Source: Symsagittifera roscoffensis (taxonomy: Eukaryota; Xenacoelomorpha; Acoela; Convolutidae). Taken from it: a stretch of DNA of 64,000 nt. This document shows, one piece after another, positions 34,605 through 45,309 of the stretch; positions within the stretch are counted from its first letter, which is position 1, and each line of letters begins with the position of its first letter. The stretch spans positions 67,374,727-67,438,726 of the forward strand of contig NC_087063.1 of NCBI RefSeq assembly GCF_963678635.1, read 5' to 3'. The position numbers and the translations under genes were made by a program. The notes below the pieces were generated by a model. The model was not told where the DNA came from, made no database searches, and saw nothing but the letters and a program-made list of their open reading frames with translations.

Positions 34605-35294
34605 TTAAATAGTTCTGGCAAGGCACTTTTTCGGACAATATTGCAGTCCCGTAGAATTACGGACATGAACACGATTGCAGGGTATGCCACCGGGGGGTGT
34701 CCCCCCAAATGCCGAAAGAATTGACATAACTGTATTGCACTTAACGTCTCTGGTACCCGTCGTCACCGCCTCCTGTCTCGCATCCACCACTTCCAGCTCG
34801 CTGCTGCTCCCGCTGGTAATCTCTGGATATCGCAAAAGTATTTTATTTTGTTTCTTCAAATTAATATTCGTCATTGTAGAAATGTTGTTGTATTGAAAAG
34901 GAATTTTGTTGTTTTGAAAAGGATTAAAAGCAAACTCACGTAATTGACACTCAGTCATCAATTCGACTATTTTCGCGCCTTTGCGGTCATTACACTCGAT
35001 TATACGCGGTACTGCATTCTGATTGGTTAATCGATGATCACGTGTTTTGCCGCCCTCATCCGGTAGAATTTTGCGATTACTTGATCCAATTCGGTGCGCA
35101 TTAGCTGAACCAACTAATTTCTTTGACTTGCTAATAGCCCCTCCGGTGGTTTTCTGCGCTTTATAACCAAGCGAATTGGTAATCGACTGCAATTTTACAA
35201 CTGAGAACGTATTTTCATAAAGGCTCACCCGCGTAGCTTCCCCCACTGGGTGCCTTGATAAGTAATCGGCCAGGCCGATTTTTATCCCTGGCAT
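34605..35294 (-). pseudogene. Gypsy pol connector between RNase H and integrase
   Basis: It begins with the typical end of the RNase H region, PGIKIGLADYLSRHPVGEA, then an unusually long connector without recognised domains (230 codons in one frame), containing RLTNQNAVPRI. The sister element has the same features (GLADCPSRNPN; KLTNQNVVSKL at ~54620). Confidence 0.65.
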
Positions 35295-35718
35295 ATGTTC
35301 AATTAAAAAATCAAATGGAATAATTCGATCAATCCAACGGTTTAGGCGACTAAACAGTTTTATTTTTCTTAAAGTTTCCGTTCAATAATGATACTAAGGC
35401 TTTATGATCTGTTACCACAGTAAGTTTTCTACCAAAAATGTAATTTCTAAAGTATTACGAACCCCAAACTACGGCCAACATTTGTAATTCATCGGTCGAA
35501 TATTTCTTTTCCGCTGCATTCATAAATCGAGACGCAAATGAAATAGGCCGCCATCGTTCGGAGCCGAGTTGTTCTAGTACTGCTTCTAGGCCATTATGGC
35601 TCGCATCACACACAATTCGGATATCTTTCTGCAAGTCGAAGTGTTTAAATTCTACAATCTTCGCGACTTGTTTCTTGAGCATTTCAAATGCTAATTGGCA
35701 TTCGTTTGTCCACACCAT
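35295..35718 (-). pseudogene. Gypsy RNase H domain
   Basis: The frame 35718-35455 contains IRIVCDASHNGLEAVLEQLG, RPISFASRF and KKYSTDELQMLAVVWG, the standard Ty3/Gypsy RNase H signatures including the DAS aspartate and the TDELQMLA glutamate. A frameshift follows at the 35455 end; the VVTDHKALVSLL segment is found in another frame. Confidence 0.8.
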
Positions 35719-35739
35719 TTTTCTTACTTAACAGCGGGC

Positions 35740-36330
35740 GCAATGGCGCCGAAGATTCCGCTAGCGATGGTAGATATTTGTGAAGACTATGAACCGAATC
35801 CATAAATGATTTCAGCTGCAATAGTGACCTCGGAGAGGCCAATTTATCTATCGGGTCGGTTTTTCGAACCAGCGGCGTAATACCAGATTTCGTTTCCGAT
35901 GGCCCAGCCATTCGCATTCATTTTTCGCAAATTGACATTTTTCCAATTTTAGTGCCATATTTTCGTTATGAAGTTTCGCCGAGATTTTCTCTACTAGGGC
36001 AATGTGTTCAATTTTAGAGCCTTTTGATATGACCAAAATGTCATCGATAAATTCGTGCGCACACGGAACATCCGAAAGAATGGCATCCATCACCGGTTGG
36101 AATTCCGCCGGCATAGTTGTTAAACCGTAGAATCCTGTTTTGAAACGGTACGTACCGATAGCGCGACCTACTATCAGAGAAAAATTGCAATGTTTGCTCG
36201 TAGTTTAACTCAGCGGTAATTGCCCGTATGCGTATGTGAGGTCCATCGTTGACGAGAAAACATCAACTTGTTTTCGTTTACTTATTTTTTGGCCCACAAT
36301 GTCCATTAGCTCTTCAATATTAGGCATTTA
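35740..36330 (-). pseudogene. Gypsy reverse transcriptase domain
   Basis: The frame 36114-35848 has the start MPAEFQPVMDAIL, the catalytic FIDD (36051-36040) in FIDDILVISKG, and LKLEKCQFAKNECEWLGH. The continuation with KTDPIDKLASPRSLLQLKSF lies in another frame (35917-35684). Upstream (36330-36120) stops interrupt the first part. The active-site aspartates are kept, but the enzyme cannot be made from this copy. Confidence 0.8.
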
Positions 36331-36942
36331 ATATTTATTTTTATGGACTTGCTTATTCAGTTCTCTTGATTCCAGTGCAAGTTTCACGGAACCAACCTTC
36401 TCCACCGTAATGACAATAGGGAGACAAAAAATTTATCTGAACATTTCTCCAGCTTTTGGATATGACCTTGCTCCAAGAGTTTAACGATTTCCTAATCTAC
36501 CTTCTCTTGCAACGTTATGGGCACTCTTCTGCCTTTTTGCTGGATTGGGATCAGATTCTTGAAAATTCTGCTTGCACTTAATAGTTACGAATGCGTTCTA
36601 CCCTGTAAAAAAGATGGTGATACTGCTTACTGAAATGTTTTTGCCAATCATCAAGATCTTCATCTTGCTCCACAATATCACCTTGCTTCTGGATTTTGTG
36701 CACCCCCTACTCCGCTGGCGCTTGGACCAACAATAATCCCAGCTTTGGTATCAAATCCCGGCCGATAATAGAGGGCCTGCAGCCTCCAATTACATTGATG
36801 GTTGCATTTGTTGTCCATCCATTGGACTAGAGTGTAACGACCATCTTGCCCAGAAACTTCAGCGTGATGTTCCCGTAGTCCAGAAACTGGTCATCTTTCG
36901 GATCCAACTGCTGCAGACGCACATTGCATGTTCCCAAGTACG

Positions 36943-37368
36943 TTACAAGTCCCCTATATAAAAAATAGAAATCGGCGATCCACTATCAATCCAGGCCTGA
37001 GTTGCGTGACCGTTTATCCGTAGTGGCAGTTTTGCCCCCGCGATTTTCAATTCTTCCTCCTGTTTTCGCCGGACCGACTTAACAACATAATCTGTTGAAC
37101 TGTCTGAGTTCCATCCTTGTGTTACTGCGTTTGAGTCGGTTACCCATCCGACGGAACTTCCGTAATTCGACACACTTTCCTCCGGATCGTTTTGAAGAGG
37201 GCTTCCGTCGGTGCTATCATCATGTATCAACCTCACGCGTCCCCTATTTGCCGCTCTACGTCCTCGGCACGTCCGCTCATAGTGACCTGTTTTCCGACAA
37301 AAAATTACACGTGGCATTCTGCGCCGGACACTTTGCAATATGCTCTGGAGTAAAACCACTCTGTCCAC
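36943..37368 (-). pseudogene. Gypsy second zinc knuckle and protease
   Basis: Starts within a CCHC knuckle (CRKTGHYERTC), passes through an acidic linker and reaches the retropepsin site WIDSGSPIS (DSG at 36987-36979) preceded by LPLRINGHATQ. A frameshift at the end leaves the later GRD region (~36750) in another frame. The sister element has DNG in place of DSG. Confidence 0.75.
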
Positions 37369-37870
37369 AGTTAAAACACTTCCAATCCGCTCCTCCGCCG
37401 CCCCTGTTATTTTCTCTACCGAATCCTTTTCCGCCCTGTTGGAACGGTCGACGGTAGCTACCTCGAATGGCGTTAATTGGCTCTGTTTTTATCTGCAATG
37501 CCCCCGCTGGTGCCGCTGCAAGACCACCACCAGAGACTTTATACGTTTTGGCGTATTTGTCCCCCCGCTCGTTTGACCAGGCATTTTGGTAGACCTCATC
37601 TGGGGTCTTTATTGAACTACAGAGTTCCGTTTGTGCCTCTGGAAATATTTACTATAAATACGTCACGCAAAATGCGTCGCTTCAGGGTTCCTAACGCACA
37701 CCTAGCAGCTAACCCACTCAATACTGAGTGGAATGTTTCCTGTGTCTCCCCTTCCCGTTGCTTCCGAGATAGTAATTGAAACGTCTCGAAAGTTTCATTC
37801 CTCTCCTTCTTGAATGACTTTCAAATTCGTCCAATAGGTTATTTGAAAACCCTGTCAATTCACAGAATTG
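37277..37870 (-). pseudogene. Gypsy gag: capsid end and first zinc knuckle
   Basis: The frame 37498-37277 has a Gly/Arg-rich run and the knuckle CFNCGQSGFTPEHIAKC. Upstream, ~37830-37620, capsid-like text in shifting frames includes FETFQLLSRKQREGETQETF and LAARCALGTLKRRILRD, typical of Gypsy gag. The second knuckle is split by a frameshift in an A6/T6 run at ~37300. Confidence 0.7.
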
Positions 37871-38173
37871 AAATCCGTTTTTTTCCACAACCGCCCAATT
37901 ATTTTAGAGTTTGAAGAATTTAAAATCGACAAGAATTTTTCGATTGTGAAGGAAGTCTCCGTTTGTTCTGCTAATACAATTCACTCAGATCGATTTTCAT
38001 TGCCAAATTTAACCAACGTTTTTTCAAAACAAAATACAAAACTTACATTTGGGCTATTAGATTTCTGCTCGGGCTACGTTGTGACGAGTCTGAATACCCA
38101 CTATAATGTTTGGACCAAAAATTTGCCAGCATCTGTTTATGGAAACCAACCTTTCAATTTTGTGCTAAAGTGA
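37868..38173 (+). pseudogene. Unrecognised open frame at the edge of the Polinton-like island
   Basis: About 101 codons. It contains ILEFEEFKIDKNFSIVKEVS, a pattern (F-x-x-F plus I-V-K-E) reminiscent of small proteins of Polinton-type elements, and LTFGLLDFCSGYVVTSLNTH. No family is claimed. It abuts the gag end of the Gypsy element, which may have cut off its start. Confidence 0.35.
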
Positions 38174-38215
38174 CGCTAAAATTAGTTTTTTTTTGCTGAA
38201 AAAGTTAAATAACCC

Positions 38216-38482
38216 GTGAAAGAATTGAAACATTTTGGCTGCTGGAGGATGGAGGAAGTAACTTCGTTGTTCGAAAAACTAAAATTTTTTCCCTCGCAAC
38301 AATTATTCAATTTTTGTACCTTAAAAGCCAAAGACTTTTCCGATCGGAAACAAACTGAACTATTTTGCGATGCAAACAACACGTCCTCAATTTCAGTGAG
38401 TTTTGTTTTGATGACCAATGAGAATCCTGATAACAACTCAACACCATCAATTGAAGTTACTCTGACGTGTTCAGGCAATTAA
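38216..38482 (+). pseudogene. Unrecognised open frame in the Polinton-like island
   Basis: 88 codons, with protein-like composition: TSLFEKLKFFPSQQLFNF, FSDRKQTELFCDANNTSS, SVSFVLMTNENPDNNS. It follows the previous frame after ~40 bases in the same direction, so the two may be parts of one broken gene. The reading also gives a 98-codon frame on the minus strand, judged a shadow. Confidence 0.35.
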
Positions 38483-38499
38483 GGATGTCGGCAAAAGCG

Positions 38500-41400
38500 T
38501 CTCGTGCAATGGCTTGATTAATTTAAAATGAACGATATCGAAATCAACAATCTGTATGAATTGTTACTACCGTTCTTGACTATTTCCACCAGTATAATGT
38601 CGAAACACATGTACAATGTCCAGACGACAATTTAACAGCTTTGACAGTCATGTTTGACAGTCCATTTAGCAATTCAACCTGAACTTGGCAGGGCCTAAAC
38701 CTCATCAAGAAGTTAAAACAGAATTTTATTTGCGTGATTAACAGCTTCCAATTTAACTGAAACACTTCTCAAAACCATTTTTTGCAGTTAATTTTAAATC
38801 TAAATCACACCTTGACAATTTCACAATATTTTAATTTATTTAACGAGTAGTTGATTTGCCCACTGAATCAATTTAAAGAAGTATTTTTTTTCTAAATTTT
38901 ATGATATTGAAAATTTTATTTAAAAAGACTGAATTCATTCATCTTTTTTCTCTGCGTGATTAAATGTTGATAGCATTTTGTAATTTTTAAAGTTCAAAAT
39001 TTCCAAAAAAATTGCCAAAAATCACTACGCAAAAGTGAAATTCACAGTGTGATTTTGATAAAAAAAATTTTGAAAACGAGATCAGAACCGAAGCCGTAGA
39101 AAACGTTTGCCAATAGAAACGACAGACAAAACCATATAAATATGTATCATAAGCAAAGGCCATTTGGTAAATGTTGAAAAAAAGTTTGTGATCATCATAA
39201 TATTGTAAATACTAAAAAAATTAACCAAAACATTCACCTAATAAATTTGAGCACGAAAACACCAAAATGGAGAATGTGATTGCCCTTTTGTAGACATTGG
39301 TGTTGTCGAAGGATCTTCGTCTGAAGGTAATAGATCAGGGAAATTTGTCTACTGTTTTTTTTGCATCTGTTGAAAATGTTTTTTTTTGCACACGTCTGTT
39401 TTATTTTCTTTTTGCTAGCTTTTTCTATTTTAAATCATTGTTTTACAATTTTAAATTGTGACGAGCCTGCCATTTGGTGTTTGATGCGCTCCAGTACAAT
39501 TGGTTACAGGTTAGAATGTTCCGAATGGTGATAATTAACAAGATATTTTCAACAAATAGTTGTCTGTTGTTATCCGTTTTGGGTCCGTCAAAATCCGACA
39601 AAACTGATTTACCTTTTCAAATGCTTCTCGAAAGTACAATGCATTCACCGTAAAACAAGGGTTTTTTTTGTTATTCACGATCGACCCAAGTACTGTTCTT
39701 TTGTTACTTAACACAAATTTGATAATGATTTTACACAACCGTCTAGCTTTGAAACTGTTGATGACTTACCGGGTTGCTTGATTGTCTTTAATGATACTTG
39801 TGAAGAATTTTTTTAAAAAGTTTTTGTTAAATAAGCGTATGCATGCCGCCTTACACATGTTCATGTTTTTCATGTCAAGCATGATTTGTTTCAGCAAAGC
39901 AAGCATTCACGTACATTAGAATTGAATACGACGTGCTTGAATTTATTTAACTCATCTCGTGACATTCAACAATTTTTCATTTAGGAATGCAACCGAATAA
40001 CGATAAATTTATCGGGCATGGTTATCAATCGGTAACGGAAGATTTTGGCACTTTGTTAGCAGACTCAGATCCCGGTATTTCTAATAATCTTCGTTTTTCT
40101 TGAAGTATTATTCCTACGATGCTTTCCACCTGTTGTTTCCCATCTTAGATCGCAGTCATTCCTTCCTTGGAATTTTAGAGCAAATTAACCATATATATTG
40201 AAGGGAATGTTTGAAAGCCCGCCTTTTAGATTAACTTTGACAACAGCTGATTCAATTTTTGTTCAATTTCCTAGCGATTTTGTTTTTGTAATTGTGTTTC
40301 CTGGCCATGTTCCAGTTAACAAAAAATCATCGAGAAAAACAAACTACCATCTGAGGAAATTTTATATTGAGGTTAGCGTCCGTGAAAACAAAAAAATTTT
40401 GCCAACAAATTGTCGCTGGTTAATTGAAAAAAAATCGTTTACAATCATTGAAATATGAAAAAAGATGCCTTATACAAAAATTCGTCTTTTTTTCGCGCAA
40501 AACATATGCTCCAGATTATAAAATTCATCATTTTCTTTGAAAGTATGTCGACTCATTTACTTACAAAACAGTGAACGAAATACCAGCTGCGACTAGTTGC
40601 CTTTAAAATCAACTCCCATCCCTCTAACACCTACAATTGTCGAAACAATTCTTTGGAAAAAACACCTGCCTTCAGTTACTGATTTAAGTGGAGATGGTGT
40701 TGATGACACAAAAAAAACAAGATGAGTTACAAAATTTTTTGCAGCGAACATCTTCGTTGAGGACAAAAGAAATCATCTCAAAAATTTGTTCGAAAGGTTA
40801 TGGAAACCGTTCGAGACCTTCTGGAAACTAATGAATTGAAAAGAGCAAACAAAGTGTTTAAACAAAGGTTCAGAGTTGAATTTTATAGCTTAGATGTTGA
40901 CTTCAAGGAAATCTAATAGAAACAAAAACTGAATCTCCTTCTATCATACTCGGCAAAAAACAAAGAAAATGATAGTGTAATTTATACAAAAACTTTGAAA
41001 AAACTGAATCTTTATTCTCGTATATTTTTTAAAACATTTATGCCAAACCAATTCTTTGCTTGCCTAACATCAAAGCAGCGCCGCCCCTTAATTCTCTCTT
41101 TGCCACATAGAGTTCACCAGCTGAGCAATCAACGATTTCAAAACGCTCCTTCAGAAACCGATCGAAAAACAGGGAAAAAAACAATTCGAGCTAAAAACCC
41201 AAAACAAGAACTTTGTCTGACAAGTAACGATGACAAAAAACAAAAAAGCTGTGAAAGTAAGTTTGCGACGTAAAAAAAAGAATAATAATTCTACTATCAG
41301 TGAAGAAGAGAAATTCAATTTACTTTTCTTGACAGGTCTAGCTTCTTTTGTAAAACTAACACAAGCTAATCAAGGGTCAGCAAAGTTTTTTCCTGAAACA

Positions 41401-41860
41401 TATGCGCATCTGAAAGCGTTGGTAACGATATCAACGAGATTTGGTCTCTCAACTTGGCACAAGAAACAGTTCAGCCAGGTATCAACAATGATTTCCGGAT
41501 TTAGTAATTGCTGCCAATTTTTTTTTCTCGCTGTGAGTGGAACCCTTGAGAATCAAAAATGGTGAAGAACGGCCATATTTTTCAGAAAAATGATCAATAA
41601 AAGCAAAAGAAAAAAGTTTGACTGGAAAACAGCGCAGATGTTAAAAAAAGAGTTCAAAAAATTGTGTTTTGATAAAAAAAGTCATCAACTACAACAATTA
41701 CAGAAAAAAATCAGCGTTTGCTGAACGGAATTTACATATTTTGTTCGCAAAATTAAACACGAGTGGATCGAAAAACGAAATTAGCTCCAAAGAACGTCAC
41801 AAGTAGCATGTGCCTGCTCTAAATTCATTATTAGCAAACATTTCAAAAAAGTTGGTTTAA
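38500..41860. other. Decayed stretch of the Polinton-like island
   Basis: Several short plus-strand frames (39987-40103, 40198-40458, 40995-41273, 41230-41565) have Lys/Asn-rich protein-like text but no domain that I can name. Most of the integrase core expected before 41861 is not recognisable. The rest is AT-rich and without repeats. Confidence 0.45.
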
Positions 41861-42130
41861 AAGATAGAATTTTATGTTGTTGACTATATGCGAATAGCAA
41901 AATATTATAGGTCATTTAGAACAGCTTACAAGCAGTCTTTTACAGACAAACGTTTTGAATTAGGTGCTATTCCAACTGTAAGCCTTCCAATTTACAGTCT
42001 CTTTCGTGCGGACAAGAAAAAAAAACCAACAAACTTACCTTGACAAGTATGAAAAACAACTTACGTTGACAAGAAAACAGATAACAACAAAGATAGGGAA
42101 TGATAATTTTACTGTACACTTGGTTTGAGC
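41861..42130 (+). pseudogene. Polinton-type integrase, C-terminal part
   Basis: A retrovirus-like integrase is a hallmark of Polinton/Maverick elements. The open frame 41861-42043 has DYMRIAKYYRSF, AYKQSFTDKRFELGAIPT and PIYSLFRAD. This fits the family's C-terminal (chromo-like) block in which V-R-I-x-K ... F-x-x-G-Y ... T-x-E-x-F-x-I ... P-x-x-Y-x-L is followed by a G-x-F-Y-x-x-E-L element. That last element seems to lie in another frame just after (TYLDKYEKQLTLTRK). A stop at 42041 and the loss of the core upstream make it a pseudogene. Confidence 0.65.
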
Positions 42131-42798
42131 TCTTCAAATAATTTTTTTTTCAAACCAAAGTTGGTCCAGATATAGAAAACTTTGTGAAGAAGAGTATTCG
42201 CAGTAAAAGCCACCAAATCCAGTGCTGATGATCGAAGTGAAATTTCTCAGCCATAATTTGAAGAGTAAGTTTCAATCAAAGCAGTGTAATGAATTTATAT
42301 TGAACAAATGATCAATGAGATAAGAACAAAACTCAAAAACAGAATATATTGTGATGCAAGTCCTTAGTAAGTTACTGATTGTTTCAGCATTTGGATAAAC
42401 GCAACTAAAAGAACTTAGGTACAACACTAAACTTGGCGAGAACGATGAATATCACAATGGTTTCAAAATGATACATTTCTTCGATGCTTCCAATGAGAAA
42501 AACTAAATAAACAAATGTAATTCGGCGCTTGATTTTTTAAGTGAGACAAGTCTAATTTTTGTTTTCATTGACATTTTTCAATACCATATTGTTGGAGATG
42601 CAATAGACTCAATACTCAAATATACGCATCAAAATTGTTAGTGCCTGCACCATTGCTTCACTACTTAAGACTCCAAAATCGGATTCATCTGTACAAAAAA
42701 AAACATAAATGCCTCCACAAACGCAAACTTTTTTGCCCTCTGTGGGAGCTGGGTAAATTGTGCTAACTTTTAAATTCAAGTGCTTTGATTAAAAACAA

Positions 42799-43069
42799 AT
42801 GGACCAGCATTATGCAAAAAAAGCTTCAATTTCTGATTTCTCAGATACTACCGACAACGCGGCAGTAGATTTGCTGCTCTGGCTGCTGGTATTAGTTGTG
42901 TTGCCATACCGTTTACAAGATGGGTTATTCTTTTGGCTGCAAAAAAGTTGGGCAGAGAGATCTTTTGGTGACTGCAGCACCTGAAGTGATTGATGTTGCC
43001 AAGGAAAAAGTCTTCTATCAAGCATTGAAAAACTCTTACAAAAACTGCAAAAACACAACTTGGTGTTAA
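42799..43069 (+). pseudogene. Polinton-type small hydrophobic virion-associated protein, broken
   Basis: In the frame 42861-42971, GSRFAALAAGISCVAIPFTR, then ILLAAKKLGRE; after one frame change, LLVTAAPEVIDVAKEKVF up to the stop at 43067-43069. Small proteins with an Ala/Gly-rich membrane-active stretch, then a KxxGxE..AAPEI.DV block, are found beside the hexon gene in Polinton/adintovirus-like elements, and this fits. The assignment rests on pattern only. The frame break falls within GREIFW. Confidence 0.55.
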
Positions 43070-43239
43070 AGAACGATGAATAAATAACCAACGAAATTAA
43101 TATGAACAGAATTGTCAGTAGAAGTTCGGGAAAAAAAAGAAAAGAAAATCGAAGAAGAAGCGACCCAAGTAGGTATCGAGCTAAGTTTTATTTTTAATTA
43201 TAAAGCAGATTGCTAATTTGTTACACGTTGCAGCTAGCA

Positions 43240-43700
43240 ATAGCTTTCTGGATTTGTCTTAAAAGTATCCTTTGTTGATTCTTCAAACAGCTTTTGACGA
43301 AAAAAATGGCAATAGTCGTTTAACCTAATCAGAAAATGCTTAAATTTTTGATTATCCTTGACCGTAACAATTTTGTTGATTTTCAAAATATCTACTTGGA
43401 AAGCGATGCAAAATAAAACAAGCAAATGGATCTGATCTGAGAAACGATAACACTGATCTCACTGTTTCTGTTTCACCGTTCCTCATGAACAACTCCTTGT
43501 ATTTTTTTACTCTGACCGTACACTCTCTGTCAAAGGACTCAAAATCTCAACTGCCGATATTAATTAAGCTCACAAAATTTCAATTGGAACAGAATTTTCT
43601 AATTGCATAAAAGCCATGCACTCGTAGTTCAAATGTCCGCAGTATCGTTTTGAACCCCGTCGGTATAGATATGGTTGCGTTCACATTTTGAAATTAACCT
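43240..43700. other. Gap between capsid-type remnants
   Basis: Short frames only; may include the eroded N-terminal part of the hexon-like gene (for example LSKDSKSQLPILINLTKF near 43540), but this cannot be supported firmly. Confidence 0.3.
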
Positions 43701-43710
43701 ATCTGCGAAC

Positions 43711-43998
43711 TGAAGGAAGTTTAATTTTATGGCCCTGCTGGAGTTGACTTTGTTCACCTGTGACAAGCATCTTTTGAGTTGCGTTACCCTAGGCTTTTAC
43801 TATAAAGTCTATCATGATGACTTCATAATGGTAACCGAAGGTTCTGCGAAGCATTAAAAGCTTCAATTTCTTGAAGCGAACATATATGTTAGAAAAAAGT
43901 CCGTGACTGACCCTGTACTTTCTGCCAATTACTCAACTTTGCTGAAAACTCTTGGGAACTACCCCTATCAAGAAGAAGCTACCAACAGAAGAAGTTAA
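43711..43998 (+). pseudogene. Hexon-like major capsid protein fragment (F54H12.2-type, Polinton/adintovirus)
   Basis: Plus-strand segments in order: GPAGVDFVHL (43731), matching the family G.LH.DF.Q block; after a frame change, DKHLLSCVTLGFYYKVYHDD (43762), matching the 'N-G-V-x-L-x-I-x-L' strand; and, past one stop, LQFLEANIYVRKK then LLKTLGNYPYQEE, matching the well-conserved DA.LFVRKVK ... HA..LE....YPI block of the hexon-like proteins annotated as 'F54H12.2-like' in many animal genomes. These form the double-jelly-roll shell of Polinton-type and adintovirus particles. Only the C-terminal half is legible. Stop at 43996-43998. Confidence 0.65.
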
Positions 43999-43999
43999 A

Positions 44000-44640
44000 A
44001 GTTATCAAAGCAAAATATAAAAGCAATAATGCGAACTGGGAACAAACCAAACGGATTCTTTCTATAAGCTGTTCCTAAAGTTTGGACCGGAACAAATTAC
44101 TTTGAGACGAATTGTTCTCAGGATCATAAATTTCTCCTCTTCAACACATTGTCTGAGCTAGGATGTGGAGTGGAAAGGTCGAAAGAATGCAGAGAGCGCA
44201 ACTCATATTAGGTCGAACGGTAATGACAACTAATTTATTTTACATAATGACCTTTAGTTACATAATGACCTTTAGTCATATATTACATCGTGACAACTGC
44301 ATTGATTACTTAAAATCCATTGCAGATCAATTTTTTACATGGGGGCTGTTCTTTGGTGATCATATAATATGTGAGGACTATTATCATAGAATACATGAGG
44401 AATACATTGGAAATCCAACCTTCAGTGAAAGAAAATCCAGAAACAAAAGAAAACTCAATTTCATATAATTTTGTCCCATAACTGAAAACACCCAATTAAT
44501 ACTTCAGACTTTCCTTCATAGTATTTCATTTCAGCCAATCAGATTGAAGCATTAGGATCCAAAGCAATTTCTAAAAACTAAAAGGATCAACTTTGGGTCG
44601 TATAACAGAAATCACCGGTAAGGGGGAATAGATTGATAAG
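44000..44640. other. Right edge of the Polinton-like island
   Basis: The expected C-terminal end of the hexon may continue to ~44160 in broken frames. The open frame 44163-44468 (101 codons) contains an 18-bp direct repeat (ACATAATGACCTTTAGTTA type, ~44240-44280) and no known motif. Confidence 0.35.
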
Positions 44641-44659
44641 TAGATCCAAGTTTGGACCA

Positions 44660-45215
44660 ATTAAAGTAAGGAGGTTTGGGAAGGATGTTAACTTGATTCT
44701 AAATTAAGAATTTTCAACCAATCAGAATCGAGCATTTTACATGCAGCACTTAGCAAATTTAAAAATTTAATGCAGGGAAGGGGGGTGTTAACTTGATCCC
44801 CAAGTTTTTTTTTAAAACTTCATGTTGATTTTTCATGCTTTCGCGGGGATATAACCGAATACACCCGTAGTTGGTAAGTCTGTCTGCTTACTCGCCTCGC
44901 CAGTCTGTCTTCTATGATGTTTGCTTCTGGAGCCCAAATGAGTGCTTAGCAGTTCGTTCATTCGTTGTTTGCCCCACAGAGCCCCATCCCGGATAGCCGA
45001 AAAGATTTTTTTCGACCCCCGATAGCCGAAAAATCAACTCACTTTTGAAGGATTAAGTTAATATCCTCCCCCCCCCCCCTCCCCCCCAATCCTCCACCCC
45101 AGCGCTTAATTTAAATTAAATTTGTTAAGCGCTGCATGTAAAATGCTCGATTCTGATTGGCTGAAAATTCACAACTTAGAACCAAATTAACATCCTCCCC
45201 CCTAAATGTGTTTAT
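44660..45215. repeat. Inverted repeat carrying the CCAATCAGAATCGAGCATTTTACATGCAG arms
   Basis: Plus-strand 44683-44790 (GGATGTTAACTTG ... AACCAATCAGAATCG ... TTTTACATGCAGC) is repeated in inverse orientation at ~45080-45210 (GCTGCATGTAAAATGCTCGA ... TAACATCCTCCC). Arms are ~110-130 bp with a spacer of ~290 bp. It looks like a MITE or foldback element, or two inverted copies of one repeat. Confidence 0.75.
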
Positions 45216-45302
45216 GGGAGGATGTTAACTTGGTCCCTTTTGAAAAAGCAGCTTAATTCTGTGAACGAATGTTTTTTTTCGGCTATCCGGGTTTGCGGCT
45301 CT
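44977..45302. mobile_element. MITE-like element with CAGAGCC terminal inverted repeats
   Basis: Starts CAGAGCC...CGGATAGCCGAAAA and ends with the inverse TTTTTTTTCGGCTATCCG...GGCTCTG; similarity between the arms continues inward for ~95 bp to AGTTAA(T/C)ATCCTCCC. Length 326 bp. CAGAG-type ends are usual for hAT elements, but no matching 8-bp target duplication is seen (TTGCCCCA left, TGAGACGC right). It overlaps one arm of the other inverted repeat, so the two may be nested. Confidence 0.6.
45068..45087. repeat. Poly-C tract
   Basis: C12, T, C7. A homopurine-homopyrimidine run of this kind can be length-variable and error-prone in assemblies. Confidence 0.9.
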
Positions 45303-45309
45303 GTGAGAC

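Larger units (their letters stand above)
33310..37870 (-). mobile_element. Ty3/Gypsy-like retrotransposon, degraded, minus strand
   Basis: In minus-strand order: gag, CCHC knuckles, protease, reverse transcriptase, RNase H, integrase zinc finger and a Lys/acid-rich tail, the usual Ty3/Gypsy order with integrase last. It is broken by frameshifts and stops in every region and lacks the integrase catalytic core. LTRs could not be paired. It sits next to, and may have inserted into, the plus-strand Polinton-like island at ~37.87 kb. A second member of the same family lies at 51.7-56.3 kb. Confidence 0.85.

Noticed and set aside
34675-34896. Plus-strand frame inside the Gypsy connector
   Set aside because: It is antisense to a 230-codon minus frame that follows the RNase H end.
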